Part shown: piece by piece, positions 6,169-11,515 of the stretch | How positions within the stretch are numbered: position 1 is the stretch's first letter | Layout of the letters: each line of letters opens with the position of its first letter | NCBI GenBank assembly: GCA_030754315.1 | Contig: JASMAO010000191.1 | Coordinates: 1 to 14,359 of the forward strand | Direction: 5' to 3' | Length of the DNA stretch: 14,359 nt | DNA from: SAR202 cluster bacterium | GTDB lineage: Bacteria > Chloroflexota > Dehalococcoidia > Lucifugimonadales > JASMAO01 | Made by a program: the position numbers and the translations under genes | Notes under the pieces: model-generated | The model's input: the letters and a program-made list of their open reading frames with translations, nothing else | What the model was told of the DNA's origin: nothing | The model's database searches: none

Positions 6169-7530
6169 CTATGGTAGCTCGTTACTAATATCAGACTCGC
6201 TTGGTCTTTTCCCACTGTTCCACCAGTTTCTAAGTCTCTCTGCGGCCGATTTTTCGTAGCCCTGATCGGAAGGGTTGTAGTAGCGGCGATCTTTTATGGA
6301 ATCCGGTAGATTTTGCATTCTGGCGAAGTGTGAATCAAAGTCGTGAGAGTATTTGTATCCTTCACCGTATCCCATTTCGTGCATGAGGTCAGTGGTTGCG
6401 TTACGTAGGTGCATTGGCACGGGCGCGTTCAACGTTTGCTTGACGTCCCTGATTGCCTCATCAATTGCCTTTGAGACTGAATTGCTTTTTGGTGCCGAAG
6501 CTAGATACACCGTGACTTCAGCGAGTGGTATTCGCCCCTCTGGCATGCCAACGAAGTGGACAGCTTGCTGTGCTGCCACAGCGACTGAGAGTGCTTGTGG
6601 ATCGGCCATACCCACATCTTCGGCGGCTAGTATCACCAGCCGTCGGGCGATAAACAGAGGATCTTCGCCAGCTTCTATCATCCTAGCTAGCCAGTAGATA
6701 GCGGCATCGGGGTCGGAACCGCGGACGGTTTTAATGAAAGCTGAGATAGTGTCATAATGATGGTCGCCTGCCTTGTCGTACAAAAGCGCCCGCTTTTGCA
6801 TAGCATCTTCGATTGTTCGTACAGTGGTATGCCTTATGCCATCATTGTCTGGTTGAGTCGCTGATACGGCTAACTCAAGTGTATTTAGTGCGATACGAGC
6901 GTCCCCATTGGCCAGGTTTATCAAGGTTTTGATTGCATCCTCGTCAAGTAGGGGTCGGAGATCAGCGAGACCACGTTCGCGGTCTCCAATAGCGGCTCTT
7001 ACAACGCTTTCTACTTCTTCTGAGCAAAGAGGCTTAAGAGTGAAGACATGGCTGCGGGATAGTAAAGGGGAAATGACTTCAAAGGATGGATTTTCTGTTG
7101 TAGCTCCAATGAGTATTATGGTGCCGTTTTCTATATGAGGTAGTATCGTATCTTGTTGAGCTTTGTTGAATCGATGTATCTCGTCAATGAAGACGATAGT
7201 ACGTTGTCCCTGCATACCAAGCCGGTCTCTTGCCTCATTGGTGATACGCCTTAGCTCCGCTACGCCTGATGAGACCGCGCTTATTCGACTGAAGTAACTC
7301 TTGGTGGCTGTGGCGATAAGGTTTGCAAGTGTAGTTTTGCCAGTACCAGGTGGGCCCCAAAGGACAATAGAGGGAATGTGGTCATCAGTGATGGCTTTTC
7401 TGAGGACGGTTTTGGGCCCCACGATATGTTGTTGACCGACGAACTCCTCGAAAGAAACGGGGCGCATTCTTGTGGAGAGAGGTGCCTGCTTGGTGAGTCT
7501 TTGATCGAGAGAGTGTTCGAATAGTGTCAT
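6169..7530 (-). CDS. rarA: Replication-associated recombination protein A (AAA+ ATPase)
   Basis: RarA (MgsA, the WHIP/WRNIP1 family) is a clamp-loader-like AAA+ ATPase that acts at stalled or damaged replication forks and interacts with SSB and DNA ends. Its 453 residues are close to the usual 430-450. Visible: PVSFEEFVGQQHIVG near the N-terminus, Walker A GPPGTGKT (59-66), Walker B IVFIDEIHRFNKAQQD (112-127, Asp116-Glu117), sensor 1 GATTENPSFE (142-151, Asn147), and the C-terminal MgsA domain with YDKAGDHHYDTISAFIKTVRGSDPD-type sequence and HEMGYGEGYKYSHD. The ATG start directly precedes the conserved N-terminus; no strong ribosome binding site is visible. Downstream it converges on ltaE. 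Upstream, 272 bp of highly structured intergenic DNA separate it from selA on the same strand. Confidence is high. Confidence 0.96.
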   Translation of the reverse strand: MTLFEHSLDQRLTKQAPLSTRMRPVSFEEFVGQQHIVGPKTVLRKAITDDHIPSIVLWGPPGTGKTTLANLIATATKSYFSRISAVSSGVAELRRITNEARDRLGMQGQRTIVFIDEIHRFNKAQQDTILPHIENGTIILIGATTENPSFEVISPLLSRSHVFTLKPLCSEEVESVVRAAIGDRERGLADLRPLLDEDAIKTLINLANGDARIALNTLELAVSATQPDNDGIRHTTVRTIEDAMQKRALLYDKAGDHHYDTISAFIKTVRGSDPDAAIYWLARMIEAGEDPLFIARRLVILAAEDVGMADPQALSVAVAAQQAVHFVGMPEGRIPLAEVTVYLASAPKSNSVSKAIDEAIRDVKQTLNAPVPMHLRNATTDLMHEMGYGEGYKYSHDFDSHFARMQNLPDSIKDRRYYNPSDQGYEKSAAERLRNWWNSGKRPSESDISNELP

Positions 7531-7621
7531 TGACCAAACTCGATCTAAATTTTTTCGCCTGAGGTTTGGTTAGAAGTGTTTTCAAATACCCAGTTAGGAT
7601 TCATAGCGCACTCTTAGTCCT

Positions 7622-7668
7622 CTTACCCAGCATGATTTATGCAGCATATTCACCAAATAATGGGTAAG
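7622..7668. repeat. Inverted repeat CTTACCCA / TGGGTAAG
   Basis: CTTACCCA (7622-7629) and TGGGTAAG (7661-7668) are perfect complements. A small hairpin, GCAT (7630-7633) with ATGC (7639-7642), abuts the left arm. An outer pair, CCCAGT (7589-7594) with ACTGGG (7671-7676), encloses all of it. The stacked arrangement suggests RNA folding. Confidence 0.4.
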
Positions 7669-7725
7669 CGACTGGGATTGTCTCACGCGGGTTATGTAGT
7701 AGCAAGATGGTTCCAGCCTGTTTGT

Positions 7726-7776
7726 AATGTGTGCGTGATGGATGGCCTCCACACCATCCATCACGCACACATTTTT
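7726..7776 (+). terminator. Perfect 20-bp hairpin with short T-run on the plus strand
   Basis: The arms at 7726-7745 and 7754-7773 are exact reverse complements over 20 bp, with an 8-nt loop CCTCCACA. Five T residues (7772-7776) end the structure on the plus strand. On the minus strand, the strand of selA and rarA, the hairpin lies 29 nt after the selA stop but is followed by ACAAAC, not a T-run. It is the only strong terminator-like structure after selA, but its polarity fits a plus-strand transcript better. Confidence 0.5.
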
Positions 7777-7802
7777 CTAACCTTGAATCCCAAATACCCA
7801 CA

Positions 7803-9239
7803 TTAGAATAGGATGTCCAAAAGACTTTTCAATACATTTCCATCTTCTGTGGGAAGTACTGTGCGGGGGTCTAGGAGTACACTTTCGTTTTCAATCCGAG
7901 AGATTATTGGAGGATCTGATTGGCGTAGGCGGCTGGAAATGGTTTCAGCACCCCCGTGAATGTTCCTGCAGTCAATGGACAAAAGAGTGGTTGCCAGAGT
8001 TTCACCAGGGAGGCTACCCCCTCCGACGGTTGACCGAGCAGATTTCGTGATTATTGGAATAGACCTATCAGTCTGGTTATCAGTAGTTGGAATGAAATCT
8101 TTCTTGGATCTGGTGCCTGAGAGGTATGCTTGAGATATGTTTGTTTTCCAACTTTCGGCCCTCTTAGTCAGTTCGGTTTCGGTGGCGGAAATCATTTGCC
8201 AGACTGGTATTTTCCCCTCTGCTTCTCCTCTGATGTAATGCAGAAGGGTGGCAGTGAGTGCACTAAGGGTCAGTTTGTCTGATCGGACCGCGCGTGCTAG
8301 GGGATGGGCCGCGATTCGATTTACTAGTTCCCTGTTTCCGGCGACTATGCCGGCCTGTGGTCCCCCTAGTAGCTTGTCCCCTGAGAAAAAGGTGAGTGAT
8401 ACCCCCGCTGTGATGCTTTCCTGAGGCATAGGCTCTGGTGCGAGGCCGTAATTAGCTGTACTCAAGAGACAACCGCTACCAAGATCATGCAGTACAGGGA
8501 TAGCCCTTGCATTTCCCAAATTGGCAAGTTCTTCTATACCAGGCCTGTGTATGAAACCATCTACTCGAAAGTTGCTGGAGTGCACGGATAGAATGGCACC
8601 TGTGTTGTCAGTGATAGCATTCTCATAATCTGTGTGATAGGTACGATTTGTGGTGCCGACGTCAACTAATGAAGCGCCACTCTGCCGCAATACATCTGGC
8701 ACGCGAAACCCTCCTCCGATTTCCACGGATTCACTTCGGGACACGATAACCTCCTTGCCTGTCGTAATAGCGGCCAGTGCAAGGAGGATGGCAGAAGCGT
8801 TGTTATTAACAACAATTGCCGCTTCGGCTCCGGTTAATTGGCAGATTAAAGCTGATAAGTGTGCATGGCGTGAACCTCGTTTGCCCGTTTGGAGGTCCAA
8901 CTCCAGATTGCTATACGAACTACTGGCTTGTATTGTTGCAGCAGTCGCGTCATTACTGAGGGGAGCACGGCCTAGGTTGGTGTGTAGTATAACGCCGGTG
9001 GCATTGATTACGGGTTTAGGCCATGCTTGCCACTGATCCCCTGCTTCCTCTTCAATGGAAGCGACTAAGGCACCCAAATTGGGTGGTCGTTTACCAAGGC
9101 GTACATCCGCCCGAACGTGATCTAGCTGGGTCCGAATTAGATTCAGAATAGCTGTCCGAGAATATTTATCTATTAGGGCGCGTATCCGAACTTCGGACAA
9201 CATCTTGTCGACACTTGGGATGGCATTGTAAGAAGACAT
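7803..9239 (-). CDS. selA: L-seryl-tRNA(Sec) selenium transferase
   Basis: SelA converts Ser-tRNA(Sec) to Sec-tRNA(Sec) with selenophosphate, using PLP, as a large cytosolic ring (decameric in studied bacteria). It has 478 residues against about 460 in E. coli. The N-terminal tRNA-binding domain is present (IPSVDKMLSE, then a helical region to about residue 70), followed by VINATGVILHTNLGRAPLS, NLELDLQTGKRGSRH, VVNNNASA, and the PLP-lysine motif FSGDKLLGGPQAG with Lys289 (AAG at 8375-8373). The complete N-terminus argues for a true SelA and not a short SelA-like enzyme. A loop around residues 375-400, rich in Lys, Thr and Asp, looks lineage-specific. No ribosome binding site precedes the ATG; a -10-like TATACT ends 7 nt before it. 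selB, selC and selD are not in the window. The gene diverges from coaE. Confidence 0.95.
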   Translation of the reverse strand: MSSYNAIPSVDKMLSEVRIRALIDKYSRTAILNLIRTQLDHVRADVRLGKRPPNLGALVASIEEEAGDQWQAWPKPVINATGVILHTNLGRAPLSNDATAATIQASSSYSNLELDLQTGKRGSRHAHLSALICQLTGAEAAIVVNNNASAILLALAAITTGKEVIVSRSESVEIGGGFRVPDVLRQSGASLVDVGTTNRTYHTDYENAITDNTGAILSVHSSNFRVDGFIHRPGIEELANLGNARAIPVLHDLGSGCLLSTANYGLAPEPMPQESITAGVSLTFFSGDKLLGGPQAGIVAGNRELVNRIAAHPLARAVRSDKLTLSALTATLLHYIRGEAEGKIPVWQMISATETELTKRAESWKTNISQAYLSGTRSKKDFIPTTDNQTDRSIPIITKSARSTVGGGSLPGETLATTLLSIDCRNIHGGAETISSRLRQSDPPIISRIENESVLLDPRTVLPTEDGNVLKSLLDILF

Positions 9240-9246
9240 TAATAGA

Positions 9247-9252
9247 AGTATA
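9247..9252 (-). promoter_or_regulatory. -10 element of selA, suggesting a leaderless transcript
   Basis: On the minus strand TATACT (five of six matches) is followed by exactly 7 nt and then the selA ATG. No Shine-Dalgarno sequence lies between. This is the classic spacing for transcripts that start at the A of the start codon. No good -35 is visible. Confidence 0.35.
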
Positions 9253-9330
9253 CATCGAGAGAGATTTTATGTTGTGCCAGGAAGTTAGGATATATTCGAA
9301 TGGGTTGGTTAGTACATTAACTGCATTTCC

Positions 9331-9360
9331 TTGACCGTTTTTGAGGGGCATTGCTAGAAT
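9331..9360 (+). promoter_or_regulatory. Promoter of the coaE-AAA-NUDIX-VWA operon
   Basis: TTGACC (9331-9336, five of six) and TAGAAT (9355-9360, five of six) are separated by 18 bp, with an extended TG at 9352-9353. Transcription would start near 9367, about 23 nt before the coaE ATG. This is the best complete sigma-70-type promoter in the window. Confidence 0.65.
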
Positions 9361-9389
9361 GTGGTTGATATTCTGAATGCTTGGAGAAC

Positions 9390-9989
9390 ATGTTCACCAT
9401 CGGTCTCACGGGCGGCATCGGTACCGGCAAAACGGAGATTTGTCGGATTCTCGGAGAGCTAGGTGCCTACGTGATAGACGCCGACCGAATAGTTCATGAG
9501 AGTTATCGGAACAATAGCAAGATCCGGACCGCTGTCGTGGCGGAGTTTGGAGTTGGGATTGTTTCTTCAGATGGAGATATAGATCGTGCCCAGCTCGGGT
9601 CCATTGTATTCGGGGATATCCACGCGCTGAGACGGATAAACAAGGTAATACACCCGCTAGTTCTGGAGGAATTGCGGTCTCGACTAGATACGATACAGTG
9701 CTCCGGGGTAGAAGTCGTTGTTGTAGAAGTACCGTTGTTAGTTGAAGCGGGTTGGAACTCGATTTTCGATGAGGTTTGGGTCACTGTGGTTGATGAAGAA
9801 ACAGCTATTCGAAGGACAACGGAACGATCAGGTCTTTCATCCAAAAAAATACACGCAAGGATTAGGTCACAGACAGATGACGAGGCACGTTTGTCGATTG
9901 CTGATGCGGTGATAGACAATACGGCCGGTGTATCGGAACTCGAAGTCCGTGTTAGAGAGCTTTGGGATAATAGGGTCTCAGTAACCTAA
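9390..9989 (+). CDS. coaE: Dephospho-CoA kinase
   Basis: CoaE phosphorylates the 3'-hydroxyl of the ribose in dephospho-CoA, using ATP, the last step of coenzyme A synthesis, in the cytosol. From the ATG at 9390 it has 199 residues, the typical length. Visible: MFTIGLTGGIGTGKTE with P-loop GGIGTGKT (8-15), VIDADRIVHE (Asp30, Asp32), the substrate-lid region INKVIHPLV, VVEVPLLVEAG, and VWVTVVDEETAIRRTTERSGLS near the C-terminal third. A TTG at 9381 is also in frame, but the family normally begins right before IGLTGG. GGAG lies only 3 nt before the ATG, unusually close. It is the first gene of a tight operon. The next gene begins 18 nt after its stop and in the same reading frame, with no stop in the six codons between. 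Confidence is high. Confidence 0.94.
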   Translation: MFTIGLTGGIGTGKTEICRILGELGAYVIDADRIVHESYRNNSKIRTAVVAEFGVGIVSSDGDIDRAQLGSIVFGDIHALRRINKVIHPLVLEELRSRLDTIQCSGVEVVVVEVPLLVEAGWNSIFDEVWVTVVDEETAIRRTTERSGLSSKKIHARIRSQTDDEARLSIADAVIDNTAGVSELEVRVRELWDNRVSVT

Positions 9990-10007
9990 GGAGAACGAAA
10001 TACAGAA

Positions 10008-10913
10008 ATGACTACAGGAGTAAAGCAGTCACTATTTCGCAGCTATATCATAGAGGAATATCATTTACAATCGGAGCCATACTACCTACCGGTTGGCGAT
10101 GAGATAGAATTATTTGAGGCTGCCTATAACCAGAAAATACCCGTGCTTTTCAAAGGGCCGACCGGTTGTGGCAAAACTCGATTCATCGAATATATGTCGT
10201 GGCGTTTAGGGCGTCCTTTGACGAAAGTAAAGCGTGGCAGTAAGAAAGAAGGTCATTCCGAATCACAGAATGACCAAAACCTGCCCCTGGTCACTATCGC
10301 CTGCCACGAAGATCTGACTGCAAGTGACTTAGTCGGTCGATATTTGCTCGAGGGAGATAGTACCGTGTGGATTGATGGGCCACTGACTCGGGCTGTCAAG
10401 GTCGGTGGTATTTGCTATTTGGATGAAATAGTCGAAGCTCGAAAGGACACGACAGTCCTTATCCACCCATTGACCGATCACCGTCGGATTTTGCCGATCG
10501 AGAAGCGTGGTGAACTCTTGGAGGCGGCTGACGGGTTCTTGTTGGTGCTGTCTTACAATCCCGGCTACCAAAGTGCACTAAAGGATTTGAAACACAGCAC
10601 GAGACAGCGATTTGTTGCCATCGAGTTCAATCCACCTCCTCCTGAAATTGAGGCTGAGATCGTTCAACACGAGTCAGGAGTTGACCAAGATACGTCGAAA
10701 CGGCTTGCAAAGCTAGGAGAAAAAGTCAGAAACCTTAGGGAACATGGACTCGGTGAAGGTGCCAGTACCAGGTTGTTGATTTATGCTGGCAAACTGATAG
10801 CACAAGGAGTGGGACCACGGCGTGCCTGTCAAGTAGCTGTCAACTGGGCGGTAACGGATGATGTTGAACTACAGCGCAGTATACAGGAAGTAGTTTCGTC
10901 TATATTCGAATGA
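10008..10913 (+). CDS. MoxR-type AAA+ ATPase of the CbbQ/NirQ/NorQ family
   Basis: Members form hexameric AAA+ rings that work with a VWA-domain partner (CbbO/NorD) to remodel or activate a metalloenzyme; known targets are Rubisco and nitric oxide reductase. The 301 residues show Walker A GPTGCGKT (50-57), Walker B ICYLDE (135-140), VVEAR-like IVEARKDTTVLIHPLTD, sensor 1 in SYNPGYQSALKDLK (Asn184), STRQRF (198-202) with arginine-finger candidates, and a CbbQ C-terminal domain. Compared with short CbbQ/NorQ proteins as I remember them, about 23 extra polar residues (72-94) lie between the GRPL segment and the VTIACHEDLTASDLVGRYLL motif. AAGGAG (9988-9993) overlaps the coaE stop and is 14 nt from the ATG, farther than usual; no closer in-frame start exists. 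It overlaps the NUDIX start by 4 nt. The partner gene is two genes downstream. The target is not in the window. Confidence 0.9.
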   Translation: MTTGVKQSLFRSYIIEEYHLQSEPYYLPVGDEIELFEAAYNQKIPVLFKGPTGCGKTRFIEYMSWRLGRPLTKVKRGSKKEGHSESQNDQNLPLVTIACHEDLTASDLVGRYLLEGDSTVWIDGPLTRAVKVGGICYLDEIVEARKDTTVLIHPLTDHRRILPIEKRGELLEAADGFLLVLSYNPGYQSALKDLKHSTRQRFVAIEFNPPPPEIEAEIVQHESGVDQDTSKRLAKLGEKVRNLREHGLGEGASTRLLIYAGKLIAQGVGPRRACQVAVNWAVTDDVELQRSIQEVVSSIFE

Positions 10914-11515
10914 AGTCGCTAACTTTAGCCGCGCTGGGCCGCGCATTGGAGAATAATCCTAAGAAGTCGTGGATTGATTCCTCATTGTCACCAGCAGGGG
11001 TTCTGGTGCTCGTTTATCTCAAGGATCGGGAGTACCACGTTCTTTTGAATAAGCGGAGCGATTTTGTTGATCAACATAGGGGTGAAATAGCGTTTCCGGG
11101 TGGAGCAATGGATCCTCGGGACGGGTCCATAAAAGAGACCGCGCTTCGAGAGACACATGAAGAAATGGGGGTTGACCCACAAGATGTGCGTCTGCTAGGC
11201 GAGCTCGACGATGTACCAACTATCTCCAATTATTTGATTAACCCATTTGTTGCTACCGTTCGATACCCATATTTTTTTAATCCGAATTCCGATGAAGTTG
11301 CTGAAGTTATCGAGGTGCCGTTACGCCATCTCATGGATCGGGCCAACCACAGGATAGAGACCAAAGTACAAAACACCCGGCTCGTTAACGGAGTTTCCTA
11401 TGGGTACAGAGGGAACTTCGTGTTCGGTGCAACCGCAAAGATTTTGACAAGATTGTTAGAAATCGTGCAAGAAGCTACGCAAGAGGAAACTGAGTGTCCC
11501 CAAAAAACAGTTTAA
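10910..11515 (+). CDS. NUDIX hydrolase, CoA pyrophosphatase type
   Basis: A 201-residue NUDIX hydrolase of the NudL/PCD1 type, which cleaves CoA and its oxidised or acylated forms to 4'-phosphopantetheine derivatives and 3',5'-ADP. The UPF0035 signature that marks CoA pyrophosphatases is present: LLNKRSDFVDQHRGEIAFPGG (45-65). It is followed by the NUDIX box, with Gly65, DPRDGS, and RETHEE (80-85) carrying the metal-binding glutamates. The Asp in place of the first NUDIX-box Glu is usual for this subfamily. The ATG lies in ATGA, where the TGA ends the AAA+ gene, so translation is probably coupled. Its last 22 bases overlap the start of the VWA gene. It sits between an AAA+ ATPase and the partner VWA protein and three genes after the start of a CoA-synthesis operon. 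Other NUDIX substrates cannot be excluded. Confidence 0.88.
   Translation: MKSLTLAALGRALENNPKKSWIDSSLSPAGVLVLVYLKDREYHVLLNKRSDFVDQHRGEIAFPGGAMDPRDGSIKETALRETHEEMGVDPQDVRLLGELDDVPTISNYLINPFVATVRYPYFFNPNSDEVAEVIEVPLRHLMDRANHRIETKVQNTRLVNGVSYGYRGNFVFGATAKILTRLLEIVQEATQEETECPQKTV
11483..11486 (+). promoter_or_regulatory. Ribosome binding site for the VWA protein inside the NUDIX gene
   Basis: GAGG, within AAGAGGAAA, is followed by 7 nt and the GTG at 11494. The site lies inside the 3' end of the NUDIX coding region and supports the GTG start and the 22-nt overlap. Confidence 0.6.

Larger units (their letters stand above)
7583..7800. mobile_element. Possible small non-coding element bounded by 10-bp direct repeats
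   Basis: CAAATACCCA occurs at 7583-7592 and at 7791-7800. Just inside lie complementary GGATTCA (7597-7603) and TGAATCC (7784-7790). The right arm touches its direct repeat; the left arm is offset by 4 bp. The 198 bp between the repeats contain the large hairpin and no ORF. This resembles a miniature element with a target-site duplication inserted just after the selA stop. It could equally be a structured RNA closed by the 7-bp stem, or chance. Confidence 0.3.
7531..7802. other. Structured intergenic region between selA and rarA
   Basis: No coding sequence is apparent in these 272 bp. They hold a perfect 20-bp hairpin (7726-7773), an 8-bp inverted repeat (7622-7668), a 6-bp inverted repeat enclosing it (7589-7676), and a 10-bp direct repeat at both borders. 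I looked for selC (tRNA-Sec) and 6S RNA here and found neither. Confidence 0.6.

Noticed and set aside
6353..6697. 114-codon plus-strand open frame
   Set aside because: It is antisense to the conserved C-terminal domain of rarA and shows no recognisable features.
7531..7802. Possible 6S RNA or tRNA-Sec gene between selA and rarA
   Set aside because: No T-loop or UCA anticodon arm could be assembled, and the 20-bp hairpin near one end does not fit the single long bubble-containing rod of 6S RNA.
9240..9389. tRNA-like ATTCGAAT in the selA-coaE gap
   Set aside because: No acceptor, anticodon or D stem can be drawn around it; it is a simple palindrome.
9503..9919. 138-codon open frame on the minus strand inside coaE
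   Set aside because: It is fully antisense to a clear dephospho-CoA kinase and its product is Ser/Thr-rich with no family features.
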